A stretch of 64,000 nt of DNA from Nymphaea colorata (taxonomy: Eukaryota > Streptophyta > Magnoliopsida > Nymphaeales > Nymphaeaceae), in NCBI RefSeq assembly GCF_008831285.2, contig NC_045146.1:22833703-22897702 (forward strand), written 5' to 3'. Position numbers and translations under genes: made by a program. The notes beneath the pieces were generated by a model. It made no database searches and was not told the DNA's origin. It was given only the letters and a program-made list of their open reading frames with translations. This document shows positions 37,932 to 52,600 of this stretch, piece by piece (within the stretch, counting starts at the first letter, position 1; every line of letters begins with the position of its first letter).

Positions 37932-40888
37932 CTTTCATGCATCCATATACAGTGTGAACTGTGAAGATACCAATTACCCAAAGAAGACAAATCTTTATCG
38001 AAGAGGGCGGTCGGCTGCTTTTTTCACTGTGATTTTCCGAAGAGAACTATAATTATTTCATAAGATCTGAAAAATTTACATATATTACGCATTATTTATG
38101 TACATTTTATTGTATCATTTACATATATTGTCACTGAAGTACTTTATGGAAGATCGTCAACAACCAAAGAGTGGATGAAGATTATAAACACTTTTTCTTT
38201 ACGATTGAATGATTAAAACTGTGTTAGGAGTTTTAAAGAGAAGATAAAAAGAAGAAGAAGAAGAAGAAAGAACTTATTAGCAGATGTTTGATTATGAAGC
38301 TTGTCAATATTTGAGCAAACTTTCAAAAACGTGATTCGGCACTGGTGGAGATCTGCTCTCAACAATAATAAATAGCTAAGGTTACCCCACCTAGATTTCT
38401 CACAATTTAGTTTAGTTGCACATTTTAAAATTCGACCTGTCGAAAGCACAATATAACAAATAAGTTAGGTGTCCGATAAACTGATAGGTCGCATCACTCC
38501 TGCCTGGTCTATTCTAATTAATTGTCACATTTATCGGGTGCCAAGAATTCTCATCCACATATCAATGTCCCTGATTTGAGTTCAATTATTCAATTCCTTT
38601 TTAACTATGTGTGCATGAATATATTTATATAGGAAAAGTCGATGCTGCAGTGCGCTAGACTGTTAAACCTAAAAAAAAAAAAAATACTAGAAAGACCATA
38701 AATCATCACTAAATCCATTATAAATTGTGGCTACTGCCAATTTAGTGATTTTAATTATCTGACAACATCTAGTATACATCAACATTTTTTTTTGTAATTA
38801 ATATTTTTAATATGATTGGTAGGTATACAACGCTTACGTGTATAATCTGTAAAGAATCATCTTAGCTATTGATATTTTTAACATGAAAAATTGAGACCAA
38901 ATCAAGGCAGAAAAAGGAAAATTTAATAATTTAATAATCTAGCATATAGTAACTCTTTTTCACTAATTTTTTTTGAGTCAGCTATATATCTTGGAGGGGT
39001 CAATGGCCAAGATGATCATATATATATATATATATATGTATGTATATCTTTTGCCTGTTCTCAAATGATGATAGATACGGGCTACATATTTTAACATTCA
39101 TTTTGCAACATATGATAGCGATTTTGACCTTTTTTTCAAGCTTATAGATCTACCTAAGGGTGAGGCAAAGGCAGCCTACATACATATGCCCTGATAAATA
39201 GCTAGTAACATAGGGTGGCAGTGATACCATGACTTTTCAGTGTGTAGGTTTATCTTATCAAGGCAAAAAATATGGAACGACACTGCAGCGCTGCATTTAT
39301 GTTGTCTAAATATTGTATTATATGATAGTACTGGTTTTGCGATCCTATGGTTTGGATCTGGAAAGTGGAAAACAATGGAATCTCAAAGTGGAAACGGAGG
39401 GGGTCATCAATTTTATTGACAAAAAAACATTAAATACAAAAAAGAATGAGGTCCTGATAACTGGAAAAACACGAAATGTATATGGAAACGCAAAATTCCT
39501 CCAAAACACCCACTCAAAGCCAAAAACAAGGGAAATCACAGCCCTCAAAAGTATACGATAGAGGAAGCCAGTTCCCATCTTTAAAAGCCCAATTGATAAA
39601 GCCTCGAACTGAGAAGAGTAGCCAGTTTAGGAGCCACAGAACTGAACTTAAAGTGAATGAGGTTACTCCATACATTGCTGACTGAATGAAACCAAGATTT
39701 GGAAATGCACAGCCACCCTATCAAATTTTTGAAAATTCAAAAAATCTATATATACATTTAAAATTTTTTAGTTTAACTTACATAAAAGGATTGGTTTTTT
39801 TTTAATATTTCGTCTCCTGTTAAAATTTTGAAACTATAGCAATGAAAAATTTTTGATACCATCCTGCCTGAATACTGAGTCCCACACCCAAAACTCCCAG
39901 GTGAGCCGAATCTCAATAGCTCATCTACTTACCATCTTCCATTGAATTTTGAGCAAAATGTTGCTTGCAAATAGACCACACACCTCATACAGAGCAATGG
40001 CTATCACAGTCCTCCTTTTGTGCATGATTTCCCTTCCCCTACATCCGTCCTCTTCATGCAACATTTGGAGGCAAGGTGAAAAAAGCCAAATCTACGAAGC
40101 CTTTCATCTGTGAAGATAATCTATAATGAGCACCCAACGATTTGTGAAAGCATCCACCAAAATAAGATGCGCCCTCGATTTCTCATAAAATAGGGTGTAA
40201 AGGGTTCAGATTTAGATCTAGAATGGATATGTAATGTCACATCCAAGGATTTGTTAATTATCGATATCGATCTTTCTACTGAACAGATATTGCCAAATCA
40301 TACATCAGCCTCAGATATGCAAAATACAAGATATTTTGTGAGGAAATCTTACGTTAAATTGATCGTATTTCATTATTATACCACTCCTCAGTTAAGTCCC
40401 CAAGTAGTCGTGGATCTTGAAATAGAAAGAATTCGGCCTTTTCGGGGTATCTATCACTTTCATTATTATTACTGAGTTTCCCTAATGAACATATAACTGG
40501 CATTAAAATTGGGTACCGGTAAATATCCAACCCATTGGCAATTCTTGGACGATCTCATTTCACCTTTCTTTCTTGGAACGCAATGAGATTAAATCTCCCT
40601 CATGTTTTGCACCATTATCTCAATTCACATGGCCAAAGTTTAGCATTTTCGAAAACACCAATAGTCGATCTTCCTTTTACTAGACAGGCTTTTGAAGTTG
40701 AAAATTGTGCATCTTCATTCTACACAAGCACATTATCACTGTCCTTTTGTACTGCTTACTAAAGCATGGCAAGGGGCGCAGTATATGCGAACTTAATACA
40801 TCTTAATAAATGCCAATTATTTGTCATTAATCAGTATTGACCACATTAACAATTGAAGACCACATTTCCATCATTATTATCTTATATG

Positions 40889-41049
40889 GACAGTAGCAGA
40901 GCTACATGTGGGCTCGTGTGGGCCATTGCCCACGCCAGTCAACCTCAGTCCTTGTAGGTGTCAAATAACCAGCTCAAAACCGTCTCATAAAAAACTAAGT
41001 ACTCAATTACCAATCAAGTACATGACCCGTTGCCCACACTTAGTCACGG
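40889..41049 (-). mobile_element. hAT-like MITE copy with perfect 8-bp target duplication
   Basis: Reverse-oriented copy: CAGTAGCAGAGCTACATGTG near the left end and GGGCCATTGCCCACGC as core, complementary to the 25.7-kb copy. CTTATATG flanks it exactly at 40881-40888 and 41050-41057. The right terminus (TTAGTCACGG) is diverged. Confidence 0.65.
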
Positions 41050-42327
41050 CTTATATGTTATCTAACGCGACATTATTTCTCCATATTGGGTACAAGATCA
41101 TAGTTGTATTTTCTTTATTTTTACATTAATTGAATATTTTAAATAATTTTATACTCATAAAATAAAAAATGAGAGTGATACAGGTTGATAGGACAATACC
41201 CCATGTCATGTCAGTGAGGTACTTAAACCATTTTTTGCAATGTTTAGTCTTTTAAAGTTAAAGCTAAAAAAAGGAAAGGATCATGGTGGGTGAAAGTGAT
41301 ACAACTGGATCTGTTGAAGGGTTTACATCCACGTCTCCTTTGTTCTTCTCCTTCTGTCCCATCCCCCCATTAATCAATAATTAATGAGCAGAAGTACTAT
41401 TTTTGTCGAGACAATGGAAACAGCAAATCGTGCAAGTACATTTTTCAACCGCATCATAAACCCTTTGAAGGAGAAGAATGAAAAGTTCGCTTCAGAATCA
41501 AGATAAATCATGCGTGTGGAAGAAATCAAAGGCCCCCACCTACCTTTTTACTCTTTTGACATCTCCAACTCCAGAAAAAGTCTAGCCATGTCAATGGATC
41601 CGATTCAAGAGTGAGTAAACATTCAATTAAGAAGCAAGTGAGTATCCGAATTGCTTCGAAAAGTGAGATGCAAAAACAAAGTTGAGCATTCAATTGAGGG
41701 ATTAGATCATATTTAGGTTAGATTATGCAAGTCAATTATGATCATCCGAGACCTCTCTCTCTCTCTCTTATGATGCTTTTTCCGGAAGTCAGATTTAGTT
41801 CACTCAGCCAAGATGGCGATCATTGTCCTTCACTATTCAACCAACTCCTCACGAGGGACCATAGTCGGCGAAAATTCCAAGGCGTGTTCCATTTGATTCA
41901 TTTCGTCTCTCACACGCATGGAGCATGTCTTCCTTAAAAAGTAAAATTCCGCTTTGCCAAATGAAAGGAGCAAAACAAAAGCCATGCTTCCGATCCTCTT
42001 GATACAGACTACAGAGTGCAAGTTTTTTTCTTTTCCGTAACTGTTGTTAAAACGTCCTTCTCAGATTAAAGCGGCATGTAAGCATATTAAATTTCATTGT
42101 TAGAGAGAGAGTGTGTGCTGAAGAAGCAATTCATAACTTGTACGCTATATATCAGCCAAAGTTGGTAGTTGCTGGTAGGAAACGACTCTTCCCGTTGCGT
42201 TTCTCTCTTTTCTTCCTCTTACACCAGCCACCGGCCCTGTTCTTTTTCTTCCAGGAAGATTGGGATCCGCTCAGTCAGTGTTTCTCGTATCCTACCATCT
42301 ATCTTCTCTTTGTGGTGCTACACATCC

Positions 42328-43587
42328 ATGGCTTCCATGGCTGTTGTACCCATCACCACCTACAGTCCTCAGTACTCATCTCAATTAAGACCGCAAAAAT
42401 CGTTCTTGTTCCTCTCTAGGCCTGCCAAGAAAGGGAAGAGCGCTAGCTTTGCGGTGGGTGACGATCTTCGTTTGATTTAAAGCACACGATTTCTTATTGA
42501 TTTTAATTGAAAAATGATTCTTGGTACTTTTGATCTGTTGTCCGGAATCGTTCTTCACAGAAATTTGATTGTCGTTGGTTCGTATTTTCAGACTGCGAGA
42601 TTGTTTGGACCTTCCATATTTGAAGCATCGAAGTTAAGGGTTCTGTTCTTGGGGGTGGATGAAGAGAAGCACCCAGGGAACCTTCCACGTGCATATACAA
42701 TTACGCACAGTGATATCACAGCTAAACTCACCCTTGCCGTGTCTCAAACTATTAACAGAGCACAGGTAATAACAAACAAAGAAAGCGTGGCAGCTCTGCT
42801 TGGCGTAGAATGTGGAAGTTTCCTTTTCTTCACATGTATATGTATTAATGAGTTTCTGGTTTTAGTTGCAAGGATGGTATAACAAATTACAGAGAGATGA
42901 GGTGGTAGCAGAGTGGAAGAAGATGCAAGGAAAAATGTCTCTCCATGTACACTGTCATATTAGCGGAGGCCATCTTCTGTTGGATTTCATAGCTAACTTG
43001 AGATTTTATATATTCTGCAAGGAGCTTCCTTTGGTAAGACGTGAATGAATTTTTGTTTACTTGTAGAATTATTCATTACAGGACATCTCTTTTATCGGTT
43101 TCCTTATTGATCAATGATGTCTCTAACAATATTTCACATGCTTCAACAGGTTCTAAAAGCTGTTGTTCATGGGGATGGTAACCTTTTCAGCAAGCATCCA
43201 GAATTGGAGGAAGCTCTAGTTTGGGTCTATTTCCATTCGAATCTAAAGGAGTTCAACCGTGTGGAATGCTGGGGTCCGCTCAAGAATGCTGCAGAGGTAC
43301 TTAATTCACTTAATATTTCTCTTTCATGTATTCTGCCCTGTTCTAATCGTCCTCCTTTTTACCTGTTGGGCCTTGAGAGTGCTAATGTCTCTTTTGGGGT
43401 GCAGGGCAGAGACTACCAGAAGGTTGAAGGCGGTCTCCCTGAAGATTGGCCAAGGGTGGACATCACAAGGAGACCAAGAAGATGCGGCAAACCCTGCGCA
43501 TGCTGCTTCCCTTCCTCATGCCTGATCCCATGGCCTCAAGACATCATTGAATCTGGGGAGATCCAGGAGTTGCAGCAGCAAGCTTGA
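42328..43587 (+). CDS. SGR: STAY-GREEN (SGR/NYE1) magnesium dechelatase
   Basis: Removes magnesium from chlorophyll a to start chlorophyll breakdown, in plastids, during senescence and ripening. Five exons: 42328-42453, 42592-42765, 42866-43033, 43150-43296 and 43405-43587; all introns are phase 0, giving 265 residues. The conserved SGR core includes ARLFGPSIFEASKL, LTHSDITAKL-like THSDITAKL, LQGWYNKLQRDEVVAEWKK, SLHVHCHISGGH and WVYFHSNLKEFNRVECWGP. The C-terminal cysteine-rich motif is present (C232, C236, C238, C239, then FP and P247), which separates SGR from the SGR-like (SGRL) branch. Residues 1-42 are Ser/Lys-rich, as expected for a plastid transit peptide. Start chosen at 42328 (MASMAVV); the frame is open further upstream to 42169, but that part reads like 5' UTR. 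Confidence 0.95.
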
Positions 43588-46500
43588 GAGGGGAAAGAAT
43601 TCACCCTGCCAAGCTGTTCGACTCTGCTGCCTAGCTCCACTTGTTCCAAATGAAATCATGGTGCAAGAGAGAGGGACTCGAGAAGATCATATGTGTCTGC
43701 CAGTTTCTGCAGGAGGGAAGGAAGCCAGAGGTCATGCAGTTAAATGTAAAGATTTATTTTTGGGGAAGAAGCATAGCATGAAATTAATTGGTTATCGTGG
43801 TTGAAAACAGAAGAATAGTTTAGGTTGTAAATATATTGCAAAATATCTATGTAAAATTGGTTCCATGAAGTTGGCAACATGGGTTAATTGGTTACTGTTG
43901 TTCACTATAGTGGTTGTTGCTGCTGCTGTTATTGAATAATAAGGGAAAACCATCATTAATCTCAATCCCGGCCTCTGATATAATGATATTCTACAGTCAT
44001 TTGCAGCAAAAAATAAGCATCCGACGCTATGAACGTATTCGCCTCTTCCAACTCAAACACCCTTTCCTGGTTACAGATTCTTGTGAGATGACGCTAGAAT
44101 ATGTAGATCGACCTCTTTCAACTCAGACAACCCTTTTTTGGGTTGGCAAGTTGGGTTGGACAGGTTCTGGTTAGATCAGGCTGGAAGATACATGTAGCTG
44201 GTGAGTCGCCGCCGGACTCCTGTACCTCTCGCGTTAATCCAAATCCTTTTGTTGTTACTAATTCAAAATCGAAGAACGATACAATTTGCTCTGCTAGTCC
44301 TTGAATCAGCTTGTGGGAAAAGCAGAAGACTGAACTTAGGTGCTTGCGCTCAAGCAAGCTTCAAAGACTTGTCTAAGTAAAATGATCCTTCAACACCAAT
44401 AAATCTTGCATAGCAAACTTTCTCTAGACAAATTGTTTTCTAGCAAAAGTTTGCCATGTTCGATTTATCAGAAAAATTAAGTGTTTTTTTTTTCTTGTTT
44501 TATTAAACGAGGCAGAGGTACTGGTTTAGTTTAAAGAAAAGAAATGTTTTTTTTATATAAAAAAATAGGCCAAAAAGAAAAGAGTGACAAGAGCTTTGCC
44601 TTGTCTGATAACAATTATAAAAATAGGTGGAACTAACCACTTTTTCTCACTTGAATATCAAGCAAGTGAATAAAAGCAAGCTTAATTATGATTAAATCAG
44701 GTCTCTATCAGAAATTTAAGCTGCTTCAAGAGGAGGTCAACGGGAGGCAGACGGAGTGTTAACCTGGTGATTCGACATAACAAGGGCAATTAGAAAATGG
44801 AGTGTTCAACATGAGTTTCTAAGATCAGCAGAGCCGACGGATCCAAAAACATTATGGAGGCTCCTTTTTCGTTTTCCTTGCCATGAAAGAGACTTCAGAA
44901 GTGGCTAGCCAACCTCTGGAATTGGCTGGTATGACTGCTTGGAGGTTGAGGAAATGGGTTGATGAATCGTGGTGACAGATTAATCACGCCTGTTTCTTTG
45001 TCAATTGCGATGCAGACGCAGGCAGGCTGGATGCTACCCAAATTTTCGATGCCATGTTTTCCTTCTGTATCAGGGAAGAAGACGTCTCCGTCATTCCTAC
45101 GTGTTCATATCTACTGAGGTCCCTTCTGGTGGCGTGAAGAATGGACTCAACGGTGAGACTCTGGACACATCTCCCGTGTAGACGTGTGCTCTTCTCGGTT
45201 GCTTGTTGAAGTTGGATCGTCTTCTTGCCTCCCCTCCGTTTCTTACTTCAGGAGTCCGAATGACGGTGGTCAAGTTTGAACGGGAGTTCCGGGGAGTGGA
45301 CGGATGGTGGTGAGATGGTTCCAAGATGTCTGTATCCGATCATTGACTTGGTTTTGGCTGCACGCAGTGGGTGCCGTGAATGGAGGCTTCTCTTAGCGTA
45401 GGCAGACTGATCCGGTCACCCACTGCGTGACGTAAAGCACAATTGCTTATGCATTTTGATCTGTTTGATTCGTTTTTTAATAGAAATGAAGATGATCGTG
45501 TGGATTCTGATGCTGTTTCACGGGGCCCTACTCCTGGAAAAATTAGTAGCTTTTGCTTACTGACACAAGTATCCTGCGGCTGATTCACTTTGAACAAGAC
45601 TTAGAATATTTCAGAATTTTAAAAATTAAAGATTGAAAGTTTGTATGTATGAGATCTTTGGATTAAACTTGAATTGCAGTAAAAGATCTTTGGTTTGATC
45701 CAAAATAAGTCCTGAAGCAGATTTAGACCCCTGAACAAAAGACATGGACCCCGATACAAAAGAAATAATCGTGCTCTTATAAATTATGTAGTCGGCTCAG
45801 CAATCAAAATAAAATTTGTCATGTACTTGTTTATGGCAAGCTGGTAGGCTTTCACATGTCAATAATGCATATGGCTTGTGTCTACCCACTTTCTTTGTTT
45901 TAAGTTTTTTTATGCACGACACTCTTTTCGCTCAAGATTTTCGATTTGAGGACTTCTTGCCGGCAGTTATTAGGAAAAACATAGAAATATGAAAACCCTT
46001 TTCATTTTTCTCTTCCTCTCTTCTTTTTTTTTTTTTAAAAAAAAATTGAGGTTAGAGTTAAGTAGTTGGCTCCTAACTGCAGTTTTTTTCCAGTTTTCAG
46101 TTGGATGAAAGTTAGAGGGATTTGAGGCAGTGGCCAAACAAAAAACGTAAGGTAGGGGGCATACATACATATTTTCAATTGAAACAGAAGAAAAGGGTCA
46201 TTCTTTATATGCATGTATTGAGATTTTGACAACTTGATTTGGAGGGACTGCCAATAATACAACACTTAAAACGCGGTTCATAAATGGAGCTTCAGCAGAT
46301 CCCTTAGTCATAGTCATCTTTGGCACAAGAACACTCAATCAGTGAGCTATTTCACACGCTTTCAAGGATGGCTGCTTCTAAGCAAACCTTGCTTTCTCTA
46401 CACGCCAACCTCTTAAAATGACACCTTAGATCTCTGCAAAACTTAAAGGTCTTCATAGTACAAATCTTACAACAACTGCTCATTTTTTATCAGAAGCCAG

Positions 46501-49500
46501 TGATTTAGTTTTTTGATGCAACAAGTCGAGGTTCTTATCAGAAGATACCTTTGACATCTAGGGGTCAAGGGCCGACCTTATACTCTGTTAAGAGTAGAAA
46601 TAATTTTTCTTGGGTAACTGAGTAGATGACTTGATGGATTAATTTCCATATCGATGAAGATATATATAATAACTCAGATTTCAAATGCATATCCCATTTT
46701 TGCACAACAAAGTTATGAATGGGTATAACCAATTATTGATACGAGAAAAAGATATGGCTAAACCAACTTTTCGAACCCTGTATGAGCATTAAGAATTTTT
46801 AGTAATGCCATTCAAATTAACCAATGACCAATGGCAGACTGGCTTCTGTTCATATTCATTGATGATATTTTCCTAATTGCATGACTCAATAATAGTCAAT
46901 AGTTGAGAAATCCATTTGGTCATCAAGGGGCTAACACGTGTAAGTCATTTTAGCAGACACAAGAAGACAACTTTTTGGATGATCATCTTCAAATTGCAAT
47001 ACCATAAAAGCAAGGGCAAAGCCAGGAAATTATGAGTAAGGAATATTAGGTATTTTAAAGTTTTTTATTTTGAAGTGAGAAAAATTGCTTAGAAATATCA
47101 ATAAAAAAAAAAATTAGAGTCCATGTAGGCAATTGCCGACATGTAGCTCACAAACCTGCATCTGAATTTAATGTTAAAATTTGATTGTTGCATTAACTTG
47201 GGCCTAAACTTTTATTGGTCCCGATATAGACATCACATTCACATAGTAAAGAGTTGATTAAAATAACTTTACAGAAACACACTCAAATTTTGGTGGCATA
47301 ACAGTAACACGCTTAATTTTAAATTCCTTTCAATTAACCGATTATTTTCCATACAATTTTGACAGTTGAAGGAAAGAAATCGATAGCACCGTACAATTTT
47401 GATTGGGACATTTAAAGCGTAAACAATGTACTTTTGCATGCAGGTCTTGTAATAGTTGTCGTTGAATTCGTAACTATCTGGTGCAATGGTTCATGCATCG
47501 TTCAAGTCCCCGAGAAAAAAGATGCCATAAAATCTTTTAACGTCACAACAGTTTAAGCATCCATCTTTTTCATGAAAAGATCGATGAGAACATTGGCCTG
47601 TTTGTGGGGCAATGTTCCGTTTACTGTTCTAAAAGTCAGGCTTCGTATCAGCACTGTTTTCAATTTAATGCAGAGGCCAACTCATGGCTTCGAAGAAATT
47701 CGGTGACTTTTTACCAAATTCTTGAATTGGCCGATTTCGGCTGAATTGCCGTTGCAGCCGAATAAAAAAAAGAAAAAGTACAATGTGAAGATGTTTGTGA
47801 GTGAGAACATTCAGTGAGTGTTTTATATTATAATCGTTTCAAAGGTTTGGGGTAAGTTCATCAAACACTTGTTTTAGTATTTGATGAATCTACTCTAACC
47901 TTTAGGATAGATTTAAGGAACGGTCCATCTGCCAAATGATCTCGAAGGTGGCGTTTGTAATAGGAACACTACTTTAGTGTATCATGAATCTGTCAAATTT
48001 AAGAAACATTAACGCATGCAGTGTTTTCATCACCCAGGCCCTTAGAAGGGTTCTTTACACAAAGTTAACCCTAAACAATCACCTGGCTGCACTTAATGCA
48101 GTAAAACAATGATCGAGGATGGTGTTTCCTCCTTATTCTTCTTATTAATAACAGAAACTCTCTTGGTTTGTCATGAAGTTTCTTTTTCTCTGGTAGTTAG
48201 TTAATTTCCTTGTCTTCCTTATTCTTCTTCTTGATTACATGTGCTCACCAAATCTGTCTCATTTATTTGCTTCTATAAATCAGCATTTTCTTTTCCTTGA
48301 TCACACAAACTCACCAAATTAGTCGGCCTCATTCCTTCGGTTTCCTAGTGTAGTATTTCCTTTTCCTTCTTCCCTTTTTTTACTTCCAGGTCATTCTTCG
48401 CCTACTTTGTCTGTTCTATTCTTCTTTATTTTACTGTCCTACTTGTTAAACCCTATTATTATTCGAACATGCATGCGTTGTCACACTAGTAAAGGTAGAT
48501 GCATCATATCATAAATATGGCTTTTGAGTGCACCATTCTATAGTCACCAGTATCAGGAGCGCGACAAAGTTAGTTTAGGCACTCCGCAATTTCGAAATGT
48601 TTTTAAGGTTTATTTTTATTTTATTTTTTTAAAAAAGAAAATGCTAGCCGAATGACTGAAAGAATAGATCGTTTTTTAGCTTCATTTCCAAATCATTCTT
48701 ATAAATGAAGGCCCTTTTTCCTCTCTTCGAAAATCTAATGGGTTTCATGATATGTTACGAACAAGTTTTCCAAAAGAAATCAAGCTATAGTTTTGCTTTC
48801 CAAAATCTAAATTGGAGACAAGACAAAGTTCTTAGCAGATACCAGTGGATGTTTGCAATATCTCCAGCGTCGAAGCCCGGGGGCAATCTTCACATAGAAA
48901 CAAATGTAAGTTCCTCTCGTTTTCCCTCGTCTTGTATCACCTGTTATGTGGCAAATCATGTCCTTTTTTCCCCCTTTCATTTCCTTAATCATGGACTGTA
49001 GAGTTGACCTACTGTAAACCTAAAGAGTAAACTCAACCTTTTCTTAGTGAACAAAAAGACGATGGAAACGATTGCAAGGTTGTAGATGGACCTAGTGTCA
49101 TAATCTCGCCATATTAATCTCACCATGTGATTATGTTTCCAGTGGGGTGAGATACTCCCTTTTTCCATGCCCCTGAGATCGATGATTGCTTTAAAACCTG
49201 GATGAGAAACAATATACCTATCCACTAAAGTATCAGGCATCACCAGGAGTTTACGTTTCCAGTGGTCAGACTTTTTCCTATGCAGGGAATCCAGAATGAT
49301 GAATTATAAAGTTGGCAAAATGCATCACCAAGCGTCCTTCCGTCAACAAAAAATGCATTACCCAAGAGTTATTCATCAACAAAACCATTTTAATAAACGA
49401 ATCTGGGGGCAATATCAGGGTTACCATGATCCTCAAGCAATAACTATTTTCTTATGCAAAAATCAGCAGCAATTTGTAGTGAAATTTGTCGAATGATAAA

Positions 49501-49690
49501 TCAGCACATCAATGATACAAAGAAAAATCTGGGCCTCTCGATCCCCGAGCTGAGCAGCAGAATATCAGTACCCATGAGAGTTTATTTTAAAAACTAAATG
49601 GCAACAAAATTTCTTAAGACATGACACGGTAGCGCTTATTTGGAAACTCAATTGGCACAAAATTTCTTTCAAGGAAATGCCACATCTGGT
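43588..49690. other. Intergenic region between STAY-GREEN and PDH E2
   Basis: Contains a broken plus-strand frame near 44885-45115 (interrupted by one TGA, no recognised domain), a MITE relic near 47.0 kb and a copy of the dispersed ATGAATCT..CTTTAGGATAGATTT motif near 47.9 kb. The last 100 bp or so is the 3' flank of the E2 gene. No gene is supported. Confidence 0.5.
47011..47158 (+). mobile_element. hAT-like MITE relic
   Basis: The left end CAAGGGCAAAGCCAGGAAAT resembles the family terminus CAGTGGCGGAGCCAGGAAAT. Towards the right end it has GTAGGCAATTGCCGACATGT followed by AGCTCAC, like the core and end of other copies. No clear target duplication remains. Confidence 0.5.
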
Positions 49691-52600
49691 TTAAAGCAAC
49701 ATGGAAATCGGATCTTCGATGTAGCCTTTGAACGATTTGAGCCACTCGGCACCAATTGCACCTTCACATGATCAAAAGAAAGTCAGTAAAACCTGAATCT
49801 AAAACTTGCAGATTGATGGCTGAGCAAGTATAGAAAATTTAAATGAATTAGTTTAAGGAGGAAAAAGTCCGATTTGAGTGCATACCATCAATGACACGAT
49901 GGTCGCAACTTAAGGTGACCGTCATGAAAGAACTGACTTTGTATTCGTCCGGCAGACCACCGGGTACTACCCTCTTTTCAGCTGTTCAAAAGTAAGTTGT
50001 TAGAAGTGGTCGGATGTTTATGGTATAGTTGGCGACCCAAGAAGGAATAAATCAAATTTCAAAATATCGCAGTTGAGAATCTTACCAGAGCCAACAGCTA
50101 GAATTGCTGCCTGGGGAGGATTGATAATAGCACAGAACTGCTTTATACCAAACGGGCCACCTAAGTTTGACACTGTAAATGTGCCTCCCTGCATCACCGA
50201 ATTTCAAGAATAAAGGTCTAACAGACATAATTCTAAATAAGAAGACAGTACCACACTCACCTCATAATCTTCTGGCTTCAGGCTATTGCTTTTGGCTTTC
50301 TCAGCAAGATGTTTTACGTCTGCCGCGATGGCAGATAGCCCTTTCTTATCTGCATCCTGTGAACAAAGAAAAGTCAGAATTTGCCATTACACAGGTTGCA
50401 AAAGCATCCAAGTGAATCTCTTACTCTAACAACAGGGACAAATAGCCCATTATCGGTCTGAACAGCAACATTTATATTCACATTGTGAAACCTACAACAC
50501 AAAAGTAACATCGTGTTCACTCTCCAAATGAATGTGAAAGGACATAGAAGAGAAATCAAGACTTACCGTCTGATATACTCATCTGTCCAGGAACCATTGC
50601 ATTCGGGAACCTTACGATTGGCCAAAGCAGAAGCCTGTTATTGTACATGATGAAATGTTAATCAAGCAGCCTCATTGCCAAACTCAATTGAATAAACCAG
50701 GAATCCTGGAGCCACAACAAAGGAGACATATTTCGTGCCTTTTATCTGAAAATGATCTCATTTTAAAAATCAGAAGCCATAGGTTAGAAACAATTTTCCA
50801 ATATCTTGTATAATATTAAGAAAAGCTGGGAGTGGATAAGGCCATTTAAGATAAGTCCTGCAGTAACACACAGGATGCTCATATTATCACCGTTTGTCAA
50901 AAAATGATGTATTAGAAATCATAGCCTAAAGCAGTTTTCCAAAGCTTGTGAAACAATGTGATCTTATCAGAATATAAGATTATTTTTGTTTATTTACGAA
51001 AAAAATTACAATTTCCAGATATTTAACATATAGGAGACTAGTATGAAAAATTTTCTTCTGCTTGCAAGTTGCATACTTCGGAAATATTTTAGTTAAGCAC
51101 CATTACTATTCATGAAGAATTGCTCGACATCACCAAAGTGCAAGGTACAAAGGCAGCAAACCTTTATTACAAAGTCGTTGATGGAAAGTTTTTTCCCACC
51201 AGAAGATTCTTGCAATGAATTTAGCTGTGTGCGCAAACTGTCAGAGAACATCGGTAATCAGCACATGCAGGTTAATGACTAAACTTGAGGCAAAAAACGG
51301 ATACTGACCAAAGAGGTTGGCACTCACCTCATGAGTTTATCAACACACACATCAACTGTCAAGTAATAATGAGGAATGCTTTGTTTGGAGAACAGTAGGC
51401 GGGAGGCCGTTATCTGCAAATTGACAATTGATTAAAAGAAATTATCATGTGAACAAACAAGAGAAAGGGAGGTAACTGATAATACATCAGAAATTTATTG
51501 CCTAATTACCTTTCTTATCTGTGAATGAGGAATATCAGAGTACTCCAACATTTGTGTAGCTGCTGCAGTTTTGGATGCAGCAGGGGCTTCCTTTGAACTC
51601 CGAGCTGAAAGAAAGAAGTTGCACATAATACACAGATGACAGCATCAGCAGTGCGTCAACAACAGAGAAAGCATAACCTACAAACAAACACTGAAGATAC
51701 AAAAGAATCTGCAGTTTCCAAAATATCTAGCTGGATAACAGCAATCAAATAATTTCAAGAATCATTAAAAGTAGGGAGAGGAAAACCTCAATGTCTCCAA
51801 GTACTAAAATTAGTAAAAATTTGACAATAGAAGCAAAATACACAAGCCTACGTCTGCACTGGAAATAACAGCAGAAGAGTAGAAAATAAAAAATAACTGT
51901 TAACTATGAAAAGAATACACTTATTTAGGATTCCTTGTGCTAATTTCAAAACAATCACCACATCACACTAATAAAAAGCTTTTAATAATGTTAGATATAT
52001 TAAAAATAGTTACCCCTGATTAGAAAGACAGATGATGATAATTTTTTCACCATACCTAAAAGTTACAGCATCTGTTCATTAAGTAAAAGTGTAAAACAGG
52101 TTTTCCTCATTTTGTTGAATGAGACATAAGCATAGAACAATATTTCATGGACCCTCTGCTTCATTGCAGTAAGCATGTCAGCCATCTTTTGCCTCATTTT
52201 AGGCATAGCCAGACCCAGGGGTTATAACAAATCCTAGTAGAACCTCCAAAATTCAACTTTGACTTGCTAAGGGGCTATGTCACGTAAGTGTGGAGTCTGT
52301 GGACACATCATTTTGAAAAACAATTAAGGTATGGGTAGCAACTTAGGATATCGAAAACTGACAGCCAGGTGGCACCTTATTTGACTCGGGTGCAGAGGCC
52401 TACTTGGTGACTCCACATGACATAGTTAAGAGGCAACCAAGTTATGAAGGCAGGGGCACCACCAACGTCTACTAATTTCAGCATTTGCTCATCCAAAGTG
52501 ATGTACATTGCCTATTTAGGAAACTGGCTTCACAATATAAATTTCACTCACTAGATTAATTGTCTTCTATAGACCACTTACAGGTACTTTCTCAAATATC

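Larger units (their letters stand above)
34839..42327. other. Intergenic region upstream of STAY-GREEN
   Basis: Contains (TTTC)n near 35136-35157, CT runs near 35290 and 41755, and an (AT)n tract near 39018-39038. Exon-like minus-strand frames at 36.9-37.9 kb and one MITE copy at 40.9 kb are listed separately. Otherwise AT-rich with no recognisable gene. Confidence 0.5.

Noticed and set aside
44885-45115. Plus-strand frame with TAWRLRKWVDESW and a downstream continuation after TGA
   Set aside because: Too short, broken by a stop, no recognised domain and no supporting splice sites.
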